A DNA stretch of 64,000 nt from Lentibacillus sp. Marseille-P4043 (GTDB taxonomy: Bacteria > Bacillota > Bacilli > Bacillales > Amphibacillaceae). Both the position numbers and the translations under genes were made by a program. The stretch covers positions 3,344,488 to 3,408,487 of the forward strand of contig NZ_LT984884.1 in assembly GCF_900258515.1 (NCBI RefSeq). Reading direction: 5' to 3'. The stretch's first letter is position 1. Each line of letters opens with the position of its first letter. The notes under the pieces were generated by a model, which was not told the DNA's origin, made no database searches, and worked only from the letters and a program-made list of their open reading frames with translations. Shown in pieces: positions 8,189 to 18,602 of the stretch.

Positions 8189-9931
8189 CTACCTTTCATT
8201 TTCAATTGGAATATCGATAAACACTTCACTTCCGTTGGGTAAATTACGTACATGTAAACATGCCGTTTCGCCCAGTAAGCCTATTAATCGTTGGTTAACA
8301 TTGTATAGCCCTGTCCCACCATCTTGATTACTGGTCAATGTCATATGTCCCACCCGTTTGATGATATCTTCTGGAAACCCACAACCATTATCACGAACTA
8401 TTATGCGTACGAATTTATCCAGCTTTCGGACGATAACGTCGACAACTCCGCCTTTTGTAACCTTCTGCAAACCATGTTGAATACTATTTTCTACAAGTGG
8501 TTGAATCGTTGATGGCGGAATAAATACGTGTGTAAGATCTTCTGGTTGGGAAAAATCGATCTGTAAGCGGCTGGCAAATCGCGCCTGAATTATCTCAATG
8601 TAAGCTTCCACATGTTCACACTCTTTTTCCAAGTTTACGAGTGATGTTGAAACCAATTTGAGATTAAACCGCATGTACTGTGCCAATTTTATTGTGATAT
8701 ACCGTGCTCGATCAGGATCTTTGCGGAATAATGCTGCAATTAAATGAAGCGTATTAAAAAGGAAATGAGGATTAATCTGAGCTTGCAAATTCCTTAATTC
8801 CGCATCACGCATATGTATTTTTAATGTATCGGCCGAAATGGTTTTTAATTGCTGGGATAATAGCTGGCCAAGTCCATTTGCTAACATAAGTTCAACTGGA
8901 CGGATATGTTGTGCCTTACGAAAGTATAATTTAATAAGTCCTATTGCATCATTGGTATCGATCAGCGGAATAATGATCGCTGCTTCCAATGGACATTTCT
9001 TATTTTCACATTGTATTTCTGAACGCGAATAAGCCACTTGCATTTGTTTTGTAGCAAATGCTTGTTGCGCCAACAATGTGATGGTTTTATCCCCCTCCCG
9101 ATGGTGATCTGCACCCAACCCAATATGCGAAAGTACAGTCTGTTTATCTGTCACTGAAACGGCAGCCAATGTTAACCGATCATAAAGCAATCTAGCAATG
9201 CCCCCAGCCATCTCATGTGGTACATCTTTTTTCAAAAATGGTAATGCCTCCTCGGCTATCGTCAATGCTTGTTTCGTCGCCAGTGCTGCTTCATCTTCCT
9301 GTTCACGTAACACGATACCGATCATCGCAGTAAAAATGGCAATTGCAATACTGTTCGATAGTACAAGGGGAAGACCAATCGTATTCACAACCTGGATCAT
9401 GAAATCTGGTTGTGAATTAAAAATTAGCAGGAGATGCATTTGCAAAATCGGTGGAAAAATTCCGATAAATAGTGCCTTCATTGGTGAGATAACCCTTTCT
9501 TGGGAAAAGAAACGAGCGGTTAATCCCGCTAGCAACCCTGTTAACGGATTAACCAAGCTATTAGCAAGCAATCCGATACCGCCAAGAAAGAATAAATGTG
9601 TCCCGGCAATTAATCCAGCACCGAATCCAACAATGGGCCCCCCTAATAAGCCGGCAATTACGATCGCAACGAGGCTGGAACTCACAACCATCTCCCCAGC
9701 ACCAACAGACCAGACAAATGTATGATGAATGACGAAATCACCTTCGATCACAACACCGGTTATTGTGCCACCAATCCCGAAAAGACCAAACATACATGCA
9801 TGGATAAGTGTCATTTTCCAACTAAATTCACGATAAAGCAACGAACGGAACCCTGGTATACGTGTAAGTACGAAAGCGATAACCAACAGTAATCCCAGTC
9901 GTTCAAACAGAATGATTGTCAAATCCGTCAC
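8189..9931 (-). CDS. LytS-type sensor histidine kinase
   Basis: 580 residues. N-terminal 5TM-5TMR_LYT sensor (about 1-207; GGTITGV, GPIVGFGAGLIAG are typical), GAF-like linker about 215-365 containing a C..KKC pair (308-313), then a LytS-type kinase domain with phospho-accepting H389 in INPHFLFN, N box near NSIQHGLQ and G box GTGLYNVNQRL. Senses a small ligand in or near the membrane and phosphorylates the adjacent LytTR regulator. The gene starts 3 nt after the upstream symporter stop, so the three are one operon. The coupling of sensor to transporter resembles pyruvate-sensing BtsS/YpdA systems; ligand inferred only. Confidence 0.85.
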   Translation of the reverse strand: MTDLTIILFERLGLLLVIAFVLTRIPGFRSLLYREFSWKMTLIHACMFGLFGIGGTITGVVIEGDFVIHHTFVWSVGAGEMVVSSSLVAIVIAGLLGGPIVGFGAGLIAGTHLFFLGGIGLLANSLVNPLTGLLAGLTARFFSQERVISPMKALFIGIFPPILQMHLLLIFNSQPDFMIQVVNTIGLPLVLSNSIAIAIFTAMIGIVLREQEDEAALATKQALTIAEEALPFLKKDVPHEMAGGIARLLYDRLTLAAVSVTDKQTVLSHIGLGADHHREGDKTITLLAQQAFATKQMQVAYSRSEIQCENKKCPLEAAIIIPLIDTNDAIGLIKLYFRKAQHIRPVELMLANGLGQLLSQQLKTISADTLKIHMRDAELRNLQAQINPHFLFNTLHLIAALFRKDPDRARYITIKLAQYMRFNLKLVSTSLVNLEKECEHVEAYIEIIQARFASRLQIDFSQPEDLTHVFIPPSTIQPLVENSIQHGLQKVTKGGVVDVIVRKLDKFVRIIVRDNGCGFPEDIIKRVGHMTLTSNQDGGTGLYNVNQRLIGLLGETACLHVRNLPNGSEVFIDIPIENER

Positions 9932-9934
9932 GAG

Positions 9935-11470
9935 TTATCTCTCCTTGAATCTACCAATATGTGCTCTAAGGTAGAATTGATAAAATGCATCCGTATTTTT
10001 CTGTTGTTTATTTGACATAATAGTTCCAAGGTATGCACCTAAGAAACCAAGTGGGATAGCAATTATTCCTGGATTATGTAATAGGAAAAACGGCTCTTTC
10101 AAAATCCAGCCACCATTTAGATTCATAACATGCGGCCCAAACAAAAGAAGCACTAAAGAAGCCGTTAAGCCACAAATCATTCCGGTGATCGCTCCTGTTT
10201 GATTGAACCGTTTCCAATAGATTGTAAACAACAGCACAGGTAAATTACTAGATGCGGCAACAAGAAATGTTAACGAAACAAGGAAAGTAACATTAATATT
10301 CTTTAATCCGAGTGCAAATAGCGTTGAAATGAGGCCAATGATAAAGGCCGTTACTTGCGCAGCACGCAATTGCTCTTTTTCTGTCGTACGTCCTTTTTTA
10401 ATAATATGATAGTAGATATCATGTGCGAATGCAGTTGTAGCTGAAATCACTAAACCAGCAACAACCGCAACAATCGTTGTAAAGGCTATCGCAGCAATAA
10501 AAGCCATCAAAAAATCACCACCCAATTTTTCTGCCAGTAATGGTGCAGCCAAATTCCCTGTTGGATCAAGTGCTACTAACTGCTCAAGCCCAACCATTGC
10601 CACAGCTCCTAATCCTAAAACAAGTGTAATCAGATAAAATAAACCGATAATCCAGCTTGCACTTACGATAGATCGTCGTACCTCTGTTGTGTTTTGTACC
10701 GTATAGAATCGAATTAAAATATGTGGTAAACCCGCCGTTCCAAGCATTAACGTCAAATTTAAAGAGATTGTTTCCAGGGAACTATCGAATAAATTTCCAG
10801 GTAGAAAAAATTGATCGCCTAAAGGAGTACCTAATTTTACTTGGGCAATCAATTCAGTAACATCCCAATCAAAACGAGAAAACACAATTAAGGAAAGCAG
10901 AAACGTACCTGACATGAGGACGACTGTTTTTACAATTTGCACCCATGACGCTGCGAACATGCCACCAAATACAACATAAACCGTCATTAAACCGCCAATA
11001 ACAATGACAGAGGTTGAGTAATTAATATCTAATAATAACCGTATTAATAGACCTGCAGCTACTAATTGCGGAATGATATAAAGAATGGAAATGACAAATG
11101 CACCGATCGCCATCACCCAGCGCATGTTGTAACTCGGAAAACGCGAACAAATCACATCTCCGAGTGAATATTTTCCCAAATGGTGAACAGGTTCAGCGAT
11201 AAAAAACAGCACAATTAAATAGGAAACTAAAAAACCAATCGCATACAAAAATCCATCATACCCATTGATTGAAATTGTACCAACAATACCTAAGAAAGAA
11301 GCCGCACTGATATAATCCCCGGCGATCGCCATGCCATTTTGAATACCTGTTAGACTTCCAGCCGCTATATAAAATTGATTGGCAGTTCTACTTCTCCTTG
11401 CCGCCCAATACGTAATAATTAATGTACATACAATAATACAGAGAAAAAATAAGAAATATGTTATGTTCAT
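9935..11470 (-). CDS. Sodium:solute symporter, second ActP-like paralogue
   Basis: From the ATG at 11470 it is 511 residues, matching the paralogue at 5419. The frame extends to 11536 but GGTGG 7 nt before 11470 and the homologous N-terminus (MNITYFLFFLCIIV) decide this start. It has GMAIAGDYISAASFLGI and HILIRFYTVQNTTEVRRS, like its paralogue, but no DUF485 partner. First gene of an operon with the LytS kinase (3 nt) and LytTR regulator. It may serve as a transporter or as a transport-linked co-sensor for the kinase. Substrate probably a short carboxylate such as acetate, propionate or pyruvate. Confidence 0.82.
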   Translation of the reverse strand: MNITYFLFFLCIIVCTLIITYWAARRSRTANQFYIAAGSLTGIQNGMAIAGDYISAASFLGIVGTISINGYDGFLYAIGFLVSYLIVLFFIAEPVHHLGKYSLGDVICSRFPSYNMRWVMAIGAFVISILYIIPQLVAAGLLIRLLLDINYSTSVIVIGGLMTVYVVFGGMFAASWVQIVKTVVLMSGTFLLSLIVFSRFDWDVTELIAQVKLGTPLGDQFFLPGNLFDSSLETISLNLTLMLGTAGLPHILIRFYTVQNTTEVRRSIVSASWIIGLFYLITLVLGLGAVAMVGLEQLVALDPTGNLAAPLLAEKLGGDFLMAFIAAIAFTTIVAVVAGLVISATTAFAHDIYYHIIKKGRTTEKEQLRAAQVTAFIIGLISTLFALGLKNINVTFLVSLTFLVAASSNLPVLLFTIYWKRFNQTGAITGMICGLTASLVLLLFGPHVMNLNGGWILKEPFFLLHNPGIIAIPLGFLGAYLGTIMSNKQQKNTDAFYQFYLRAHIGRFKER

Positions 11471-11766
11471 TCGTTCACCACCATTTACAGTACGTCCGCA
11501 ATAAAATATAGAAAATTCACTATTTTCTCTTATCATAAATAGTAAAGGAATACAAAGAATAAGTAAAGCTATTCTACATTGACTTTAAGACCTTACTCAT
11601 GCTATCTTTTGATGGTATTATGATTAACGTAACGATTCTTAGAAATGATTTATGTTTTCAGTAAATAAGTTCAAAAGGAGAATTATTCCGATGTAAATTA
11701 AAAATCCCCGATTGTACGAATACGAACGAGGTAGGAATTAAATCTTGGAAATGGAAGGGATTTTTT

Positions 11767-13353
11767 ATGAGTCTACATGATGAAGTTAATAAACGAAGAA
11801 CCTTTGCAATTATCTCGCACCCTGATGCGGGTAAAACAACCTTAACCGAAAAGTTATTACTATATGGAAATTTAATCCGCTCAGCTGGTACGGTAAAAGG
11901 GAAAAAATCCGGTAAATTTGCTACATCGGATTGGATGGAATTAGAAAAGCAACGTGGTATTTCAATTACGTCAAGTGTTATGAATTTTCCCTATGAAGAC
12001 TACGAAGTAAATATCTTAGATACACCTGGCCACGAAGATTTTAGTGAAGATACGTATCGCACGTTAACTGCTGTGGACAGTGTTGTTATGATCATTGATG
12101 CAACAAAAGGGATTGAGGCGCAAACAATTAAATTATTTAAAGTGTGCCGCATGCGTGGTATTCCTATTTTCACGTTCATCAATAAATTAGATCGTGAAGG
12201 AAAAGAACCCTTTGATTTGCTGGAAGAAATCGAGCAAGTTTTAGATATTGAAACATATCCAATGAACTGGCCAGCAGGAATGGGAAAACGATTTTTGGGA
12301 ATCTTTGATCGTCATGATAAGCAATTTGTCAGGTATAACGGTAATGAGGAAGAATCATATATTCCATACAGCGATTTAGAAGACCCCGAACATCAAGATT
12401 TGGTGTCCCAGGCTGCATACCAAGCAGCTGCAGATGAACTTTCTTTATTGGATGAAGCTGGAGATCAATTTTCATTAGATGCTGTTTTAGCCGGGAAACA
12501 AACACCCGTCTTTTTTGGTAGTGCTCTGGCCCCTTTTGGCGTACAAACATTTTTTGATACGTTTATTTCAATGGCACCAGCGCCAGCTCCAAGGAAAACA
12601 ACGGATGGAGTCATTTCACCTGACAACCCGGAATTTTCCGGATTTATCTTTAAAATTCAAGCCAACATGAACCCTGCTCATCGCGATCGGGTAGCATTTA
12701 TTCGTGTATGTTCCGGCAAATTTGAACGAGGAATGACAGTCAAACTGGCGAGAACCGATAAGCCTGTTAAACTCTCCCAATCCCAGCAGTTTGTTGCTTC
12801 GGCTAGAGATACAGTGGAAGAAGCATATGCAGGGGATATCATTGGTATTTATGATCCGAATGCTTATCGAATTGGTGACACATTAATTGAAGGAAGAGAA
12901 AATTTCGAATATGATGAGCTACCACAATTCCCACCAGAACTATTTAAAAAGGTAACAGCGAAAAACGTCATGAAAGCAAAACAATTCAGAAAGGGTATCG
13001 AACAACTTGTCCAAGAAGGTGCAATCCAATTATATAAAGGTCATCGCACAGAGGCCAATATCCTTGGTGCCGTCGGTGAACTGCAATATGAAGTGTTCCA
13101 ATATCGAATGCAAAATGAATATAATGCAGAAGTGATGTTTGAATCAATCGGCGAGCGAATCCCACGTTGGCTAAAAACTGACAAGGTAGATGAATCAATT
13201 TTTGATGAGCGTAGTTTGCTTACGCTGGATCGGGAAGGGAATTTCGTTGTTCTATTTAAAAACGACTTCTCTCTTAAGTTATTCCAAGATAAGAATCCCG
13301 ATGTTGAATTAATCGATTTGTTTGAAGAAAACAAGTATGATCAGACGTATTAA
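11767..13353 (+). CDS. prfC: Peptide chain release factor 3
   Basis: 528 residues, standard RF3 length. The GTPase domain shows G1 [13 protein letters not shown] (about 17-29), the RF3-type switch [18 protein letters not shown], and [14 protein letters not shown] (NKxD motif). RF3-specific features include the [12 protein letters not shown] stretch, and [22 protein letters not shown] in the C-terminal domain. It is a GTPase that recycles RF1/RF2 from the ribosome after peptide release. GGAAGGG before ATG. Alone, followed by a strong terminator. Confidence 0.93.
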   Translation: MSLHDEVNKRRTFAIISHPDAGKTTLTEKLLLYGNLIRSAGTVKGKKSGKFATSDWMELEKQRGISITSSVMNFPYEDYEVNILDTPGHEDFSEDTYRTLTAVDSVVMIIDATKGIEAQTIKLFKVCRMRGIPIFTFINKLDREGKEPFDLLEEIEQVLDIETYPMNWPAGMGKRFLGIFDRHDKQFVRYNGNEEESYIPYSDLEDPEHQDLVSQAAYQAAADELSLLDEAGDQFSLDAVLAGKQTPVFFGSALAPFGVQTFFDTFISMAPAPAPRKTTDGVISPDNPEFSGFIFKIQANMNPAHRDRVAFIRVCSGKFERGMTVKLARTDKPVKLSQSQQFVASARDTVEEAYAGDIIGIYDPNAYRIGDTLIEGRENFEYDELPQFPPELFKKVTAKNVMKAKQFRKGIEQLVQEGAIQLYKGHRTEANILGAVGELQYEVFQYRMQNEYNAEVMFESIGERIPRWLKTDKVDESIFDERSLLTLDREGNFVVLFKNDFSLKLFQDKNPDVELIDLFEENKYDQTY

Positions 13354-13364
13354 CTCGTCATTAA

Positions 13365-13398
13365 AAAACGCAGCCAATACTATTTGGCTGCGTTCTTT
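13365..13398 (+). terminator. Terminator of prfC
   Basis: AACGCAGCCAA pairs with TTTGGCTGCGTT (one bulge), followed by CTTTT, 14 nt past the stop codon. Confidence 0.88.
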
Positions 13399-13595
13399 TA
13401 CGTTTATCTTCTTTTTTATTAGCCAATGTATTTTTCAGTAATACATCATCTTTCTCCTTGTAAGATCGCCATTATCGCTTCTTTTATTAAAGTGAGCGAT
13501 TAACTGATTCTTTATGCCTATGTTTCCGCCCACTACACTTTTTTATTTGCGCATAGTTTAATAGTACAATTTTTAGTATGAGAGGAGTGAAAGGG

Positions 13596-14033
13596 GTGGC
13601 TGCAAATAGAGACAATGAATCAAAACGAACGCAAAGGCCACAATTTAACCATTTATTAGAGCAAATGGATTCTTTTTTTAACGATTCGATTAAAAATTTC
13701 AATTCCATGTTTAAAAAATCAATTCGTATAAACACGTATGAAACGAAATCCTCGGTTGTCATTGAAGCAGAATTGCCAGGTTACAAAAGAGAGCAAATTC
13801 ACTTAGAGATTATTGGAAATCAAATTCGCATTTCCGCTGAAGACACGACCAACGTCGAAGAGAAAAACGAAAATTATAACAACGAGGAATCTGTTAGACA
13901 GGCTGAACGTCTTGTTACACTACCATTTACGATTTCCGAAAAAGATACAAAAGCAAAACTAAATAATGGACTTCTGAAAATTACCGTTCCCAAACTGAAT
14001 GAAAGCAGAAAATTTATTGATATCGATGACTAA
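13596..14033 (+). CDS. Hsp20/alpha-crystallin small heat shock protein
   Basis: The frame opens at ATG 13578, but AGAGGAG at 13581-13587 lies 8 nt before GTG 13596, giving 145 residues. The alpha-crystallin domain runs from about residue 44 (NTYETKSSVVIEAELPGYKR) to the C-terminus. It includes the conserved A-x-L-N-G-L-L (AKLNNGLLKITVP), then a short tail with an IxI-like IDIDD. It binds unfolding proteins as an oligomeric ATP-independent holdase. No CIRCE or obvious heat-shock operator seen upstream. Monocistronic, with a terminator. Confidence 0.85.
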   Translation: MAANRDNESKRTQRPQFNHLLEQMDSFFNDSIKNFNSMFKKSIRINTYETKSSVVIEAELPGYKREQIHLEIIGNQIRISAEDTTNVEEKNENYNNEESVRQAERLVTLPFTISEKDTKAKLNNGLLKITVPKLNESRKFIDIDD

Positions 14034-14045
14034 ACTAAAATATTT

Positions 14046-14080
14046 AAAAGCTGGTAATCCCAAATAGGAAACCAGCTTTT
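14046..14080 (+). terminator. Terminator of the hsp20 gene
   Basis: AAAAGCTGGT and ACCAGCTTTT form a 10-bp stem; T-run follows. It may also serve the convergent gene at 14105. Confidence 0.85.
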
Positions 14081-14104
14081 CGTAATTATTGGACAAATCC
14101 TATC

Positions 14105-14326
14105 CTACTTTTTGATAAATTTAGCAACCATTGGGCTTACTTGCTTATAAACATCATTTATTTGCCTTGCCGTAGATGAGATTTTTTCAATGTCCAAATT
14201 TCCATCAGCTGTTTGAAACATTGCCATTAAATGCTGCCTATTTGGTGTCTGCTGCCGTTGCATTTGTCTTGGCGGTGGGAAAAGTGGATTTCTAGGCATT
14301 GGTCGCCTTGGTCTCCCAGGAAACAT
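14105..14326 (-). CDS. Small YppG-like protein
   Basis: From the ATG at 14326 it is 73 residues; GGGAGGT lies 7 nt upstream, inside a longer frame starting at 14344. The first half is rich in Pro, Arg and Gln (FPGRPRRPMPRNPLFPPPRQ), then an amphipathic segment DGNLDIEKISSTARQINDVYKQVSPMV and the tail KFIKK. This layout resembles the YppG family of Bacillus, a small uncharacterised protein group. No function is known. Resemblance is by general pattern, so moderate confidence. Confidence 0.6.
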   Translation of the reverse strand: MFPGRPRRPMPRNPLFPPPRQMQRQQTPNRQHLMAMFQTADGNLDIEKISSTARQINDVYKQVSPMVAKFIKK

Positions 14327-14473
14327 ATCGATAACACCTCCCATATCAAGAGCTATTATATTCTATTCCAAAACGGCTTCTAACGAAAAGATAACTGTCC
14401 TGCATTTTACATTTTTAAATCGGGATCCAATTACAATTTTATCTTATGGATGATCCCCTGCTCTTTCACATAG

Positions 14474-14499
14474 GAAAAGAGGCGCTTTAAAAACGCCCC
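14474..14499 (-). terminator. Terminator of the fatty-acid degradation operon
   Basis: On the minus strand GGGGCG and CGCCTC form a short GC-rich stem followed by TTTTCC, 17 nt past the last stop codon. Confidence 0.6.
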
Positions 14500-14516
14500 A
14501 TACTGGAATTAAAATA

Positions 14517-16139
14517 TTATGATTGTGCTGTCATATCGTTTTTCACTTGTTCCCTCAGTGCAGTTTTTAAAAATTTACCGACCGATGTTTTTGGTATTTC
14601 TTCCATGAACAGAACCTCATCAGGCAACCACCACTTTGCAAACTGAGGTTCCAAAAAGCGAAAGATATCATCTTTAGAAACCGTATTACGATAGCTATTT
14701 TTTAAGACAACACAAGCTACTGGTCGCTCTTGCCACTTTGGATGTGGAATCGATACAACCGCTGCCTCGAATACAGCCTCATGTGCCATTAATGCATTTT
14801 CTAAATCAACGGAAGAAATCCATTCACCACCACTTTTAATTAAATCTTTTGTTCGATCAACAATTTTAATGAAGCCTTCTTCATCAATCGTTACAACATC
14901 TCCCGTATAGAGCCATCCATCGCGAAACGCCTCTTGACTACGGTCATCTTTATAATATTCATCAGCAATCCAGGGACCGCGAATTAGCAATTCTCCCATA
15001 TCTTGTCCATCTTGTTTTGCTTCCCCATTTTCATTTACTACTTTTATATCAATTCCAGGTACAACTGTGCCTTGTTTTGAGCGCAATGCTAATTTTTCCT
15101 CTTCCGGTAGATTCGTTTGATAGCTTTTTAATCGGGAAAGGATAACGAGTGGCGTTGTTTCTGTCATGCCATATGCATGAACAAACGGAATATCGTATTT
15201 TGTTTCAAACGTTCGTATCATTCCCGATGGTGCTGCCGCTCCACCACAAAGGACCGCACGCAAACTATCTGTCTGATAATCATTTTTCTCTAGTTCATTT
15301 AATAAACCAAGCCAAATCGTTGGTACGCCAGCTGTTATCGTCACTTTTTCTGATTCGATTAATTGGGCAAGTACTTTCGGTGTAGGTGACGGTCCTGGTA
15401 AAACTTGTGTAGAACCTAACCATGTCGCAGCAAAAGGCATCCCCCAAGCATTCGCATGGAACATAGGCACAACTGGCATGCAAACATCCGCTTCAGAGAC
15501 TCCCGCCGTATCTGTAAGACTCAATGCCATACTGTGTAAAACGAGGCCTCGGTGGGAATAGACAACTCCCTTGGGTTTTCCTGTTGTACCTGACGTATAG
15601 CACAAACCGGCCGGGTCTTCCTCAGCAATATCATTTGAAAATTGATACGTTTCATCTGCTTTTGCTAGTAGATTTTCATAGGAATAGAGTGGTGTAAGAT
15701 CTGATTTGGGCAGTGTTTCCTCATCCGTCATCACAATAATGGCTTCTACCGTTGTCAATTCATCCTTTATATTCTCAAGCAACGGCAGTAAATCTGCATC
15801 CACCAGTAAAACTTTATCTTCAGCATGGTTAATAATGTAACTAAGATGTTCCGCTGAAAGGCGAATATTAATTGTATGCAGTACGGCCCCCATCGATGGA
15901 ATGGCAAAATAGGCTTCTAAATGCCGGTGATGGTTCCATGCAAATGTTCCAACCTTGTCACCTTTTTTAACACCGAGTGTTGCCAATGCACTCGATAGCG
16001 ACCTCTTCCTTTTTCCCATTTCTTGATACGTGAATCGCTGTATACCTTTCATCGTTCTAGAGATAATTTGTTTCTTAGGAAAATACCTTTCAGCACGTTC
16101 AACCAAAGACACTAATGTTAACGGCGTGTTCATCATCAC
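14517..16139 (-). CDS. Long/medium-chain acyl-CoA ligase (AMP-binding)
   Basis: 540 residues, ANL superfamily. P-loop YTSGTTGKPKGVVYSH near 178-193, A5 motif YGMTETTP near 324, A7 TGDV and A8 VDRTKDLIKSGGEWIS near 430, and the catalytic Lys in PKTSVGKFLK at the C-terminus. It activates a free fatty acid with ATP and CoA. It is the last of seven co-directional genes (TetR to ligase) that encode a complete acyl-CoA degradation route. The chain preference cannot be told. GAGAGGGG precedes consecutive GTG/ATG/ATG codons, so the exact start is uncertain by a few residues. Confidence 0.88.
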   Translation of the reverse strand: MMMNTPLTLVSLVERAERYFPKKQIISRTMKGIQRFTYQEMGKRKRSLSSALATLGVKKGDKVGTFAWNHHRHLEAYFAIPSMGAVLHTINIRLSAEHLSYIINHAEDKVLLVDADLLPLLENIKDELTTVEAIIVMTDEETLPKSDLTPLYSYENLLAKADETYQFSNDIAEEDPAGLCYTSGTTGKPKGVVYSHRGLVLHSMALSLTDTAGVSEADVCMPVVPMFHANAWGMPFAATWLGSTQVLPGPSPTPKVLAQLIESEKVTITAGVPTIWLGLLNELEKNDYQTDSLRAVLCGGAAAPSGMIRTFETKYDIPFVHAYGMTETTPLVILSRLKSYQTNLPEEEKLALRSKQGTVVPGIDIKVVNENGEAKQDGQDMGELLIRGPWIADEYYKDDRSQEAFRDGWLYTGDVVTIDEEGFIKIVDRTKDLIKSGGEWISSVDLENALMAHEAVFEAAVVSIPHPKWQERPVACVVLKNSYRNTVSKDDIFRFLEPQFAKWWLPDEVLFMEEIPKTSVGKFLKTALREQVKNDMTAQS

Positions 16140-16242
16140 AAATTTCCCCTCTCAAATTTAATTAGGCAAACGTTCTTTCACTGCATTCCTTATAAAGTCG
16201 GTTCAAGTTCATGGTGATAAAGGACACTAACTACTATCATCG

Positions 16243-17379
16243 TTATTTCAAAAGCCCCATCTCCCCCTTCATTTCTGCTGTATGCTCGCCAAGTCTTGGG
16301 GCTTGTGTACGAATTTCGCCAGGTGTCTTTGATAGTTTAATTGGAACCCCAATTTGTTTTACAGCGCCCAACGTGTTATGTTTCACTGTTTGGATCATTT
16401 CTCGTGCCCTTACTTGAGGATCATTCATCATTTCCGCAAAGTCTAAAACTGGTGAAACACAAGCTTCGATATCCGAAAAAACAGCAAGCCATTCAGCTAA
16501 CGTTTTTTTGGACATAATGGTTTGAATTTCATATTTTAACCGGTGCTGCTCGTGTAATGGTGCTTCCAACAAAGGAATAAAATCTGTTCTATTGATTGTC
16601 TGACAAAAAGCTTGCCAAAACTTTGGTTCCAAAGCCCCAACAGAAATGAATCGATTATCCTTGGTTTCGTAAACTGCATAGCAAGCCCGTCCTCCATCTA
16701 ACAGTTGCTCACCCCGTTTTGGTATTTCATTTTTCATTAAATAATTAGGAAGTACCGTTTGAAGCCACGAGATCACGCCATCCATCATGGAAATATCAAC
16801 AAACTGTCCAGTTCCTGATTTTTCTCTTTCAAATAAGGCAAGTAAGATACCAACAACAGCTGGATAGGCACCGCCACCAATATCAGCTATCTGCGTTGCG
16901 GGAATAACCGGCTTCCCTCCTTTCTCTCCCATTAAATTAAGTAAACCCGCATAACTTAGGTAATTAAGGTCGTGGCCAGGTTGTTTTGCATACGGCCCAG
17001 TTTGCCCAAAGCCTGTAACTGCACAATAAATCAATTTAGGATTTAGCCTTTTTAGCACATCATAATTCAGCCCAAGCCGTTCCATAACTCCCGGACGAAA
17101 TGATTCCACCACAACATCCGCTTTTTCCACCATTCTTAAAAAATCTGCTTTCCCTTCTGCCGACTTTAAATTCAAGCACACACTTTTCTTATTACGGTTA
17201 AGCGAATGAAAGAGGGTACTGTCTTCATCTAGCTTGGGCTCATACGCTCTAGCATAATCCCCCATTTTTGCATCCTCCACTTTGATAACCTCTGCACCAA
17301 AATCTGCAAGCAACATCGTACAATACGGTCCAGGCAATAGTCTAGTTAAATCAAGAATACGTATGGATTTTAACGGCAT
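16243..17379 (-). CDS. CaiB/BaiF family protein, alpha-methylacyl-CoA racemase-like
   Basis: 378 residues, family III CoA-transferase fold. The N-terminus IRILDLTRLLPGPYCTMLLADFGAEVIKVE is typical. The racemase subgroup is suggested by GHDLNYLSYAG (H136) and QIADIGGG (D166), matching the His/Asp acid-base pair of alpha-methylacyl-CoA racemase. This enzyme interconverts 2R and 2S methyl-branched acyl-CoAs so that an S-specific dehydrogenase can act. In this operon it would allow beta-oxidation of methyl-branched fatty acids. A CoA-transferase role is the alternative. Gap of 28 nt after the thiolase gene. Confidence 0.8.
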   Translation of the reverse strand: MPLKSIRILDLTRLLPGPYCTMLLADFGAEVIKVEDAKMGDYARAYEPKLDEDSTLFHSLNRNKKSVCLNLKSAEGKADFLRMVEKADVVVESFRPGVMERLGLNYDVLKRLNPKLIYCAVTGFGQTGPYAKQPGHDLNYLSYAGLLNLMGEKGGKPVIPATQIADIGGGAYPAVVGILLALFEREKSGTGQFVDISMMDGVISWLQTVLPNYLMKNEIPKRGEQLLDGGRACYAVYETKDNRFISVGALEPKFWQAFCQTINRTDFIPLLEAPLHEQHRLKYEIQTIMSKKTLAEWLAVFSDIEACVSPVLDFAEMMNDPQVRAREMIQTVKHNTLGAVKQIGVPIKLSKTPGEIRTQAPRLGEHTAEMKGEMGLLK

Positions 17380-17407
17380 TCTTCACACCCCCTTTGCATA
17401 ACTAGCC

Positions 17408-18559
17408 CTAATCCAAGCGCTCAATAACTGTCGCATTAGCCATTCCATGTCCCTCACACATCGTTTGTAGCCCATATCGCGCCCCAGTTCGTTCCAATTC
17501 GTATAACATGGTTGTCATTAGACGACCACCACTTGCGCCAAGCGGATGACCTAGTGCAATTGCCCCACCATTTGGATTCAATTTTTTCGGATCTGCACCA
17601 GTTTCCGCAAGCCAAGCAAGTGGTACTGAAGCAAATGCCTCATTAACTTCAAAAATATCGATGTTATCAATGGTGAGTCCAGCTTTTTTCAACACTTTTT
17701 CTGTTGCGGGAATCGGCCCTGTTAGCATGAGAGTCGGATCTGAACCAACAACAGAACGGGCAACAATACGAAACCTTGGCTTTAATCCAAGTTCTACTGC
17801 TTTTTCGCGCGACATAATTAGTATTGCTACAGCCCCATCACTGATTTGACTGGAGTTACCAGCTGTTATACTTCCATCTTCTCTAAATGCTGGTTTAAGA
17901 CTACCAAGTTTCTCCATATTTGTATTATCCCGTGGCCCTTCGTCATCACTCACGATCTTCTTTGTATCATCCGGGGGTGTTACTTCCAATGGCATGATTT
18001 CTTTTGCAAAATGCCCAGCCTTACGAGCGGCAACTGCCTTTGCATGACTTTCTAATGAAAATTCATCCATTTGCTCACGGCTGAACCCCCATTTATCCGC
18101 AATTCGATCTGCTGATAACCCTTGATTTATAATTTCATATCTGCTCGTTAATTCCTCACTAAGTTTCACACCTTGCATATTTGAACCCATTGGTACACGT
18201 GACATATTTTCAATTCCACCAGCAACAACAATATCCATATCCCCACTAATAATTGCTTGTGAAGCAAAATGGACTGCCTGTTGGCTCGAGCCGCACTGAC
18301 GATCAATTGTTGTTCCCGGAACCTCAACAGGGTAATCAGCAATAAGTGCCGCTTCTCGAGCAATGTCAAATCCTTGCTCCCCAACCTGAGACACGCAACC
18401 AAAAATCACATCCTCCACAAGTCCAGCAGAAATCCCTGCTCTTCTCACCACTTCCTTTAATGGTTTTGCGGCCAGATCCTCAGCACGAATACCACTTAAC
18501 ATCCCATTCCGCCTACCAACAGGGGTTCTAACCGCCTCCACAATTACTGCTTCACGCAT
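17408..18559 (-). CDS. Acetyl-CoA acyltransferase (thiolase)
   Basis: 383 residues from the ATG at 18559, chosen because GGAAGGA lies 8 nt upstream; an earlier in-frame start at 18577 overlaps this site. Catalytic Cys89 in IDRQCGSSQQAVH, His in GGAIALGHPLGASG, and the second Cys in MCEGHGMANA are all present, so it should be active. It performs the final thiolytic step of beta-oxidation, releasing acetyl-CoA (or propionyl-CoA from methyl-branched chains). Lies between MaoC-like and racemase-like genes in the same operon. Confidence 0.9.
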   Translation of the reverse strand: MREAVIVEAVRTPVGRRNGMLSGIRAEDLAAKPLKEVVRRAGISAGLVEDVIFGCVSQVGEQGFDIAREAALIADYPVEVPGTTIDRQCGSSQQAVHFASQAIISGDMDIVVAGGIENMSRVPMGSNMQGVKLSEELTSRYEIINQGLSADRIADKWGFSREQMDEFSLESHAKAVAARKAGHFAKEIMPLEVTPPDDTKKIVSDDEGPRDNTNMEKLGSLKPAFREDGSITAGNSSQISDGAVAILIMSREKAVELGLKPRFRIVARSVVGSDPTLMLTGPIPATEKVLKKAGLTIDNIDIFEVNEAFASVPLAWLAETGADPKKLNPNGGAIALGHPLGASGGRLMTTMLYELERTGARYGLQTMCEGHGMANATVIERLD

Positions 18560-18602
18560 CGTAATCATCCTTCCCATTCATTTTCTATCTTCTGCAAATC
18601 TA

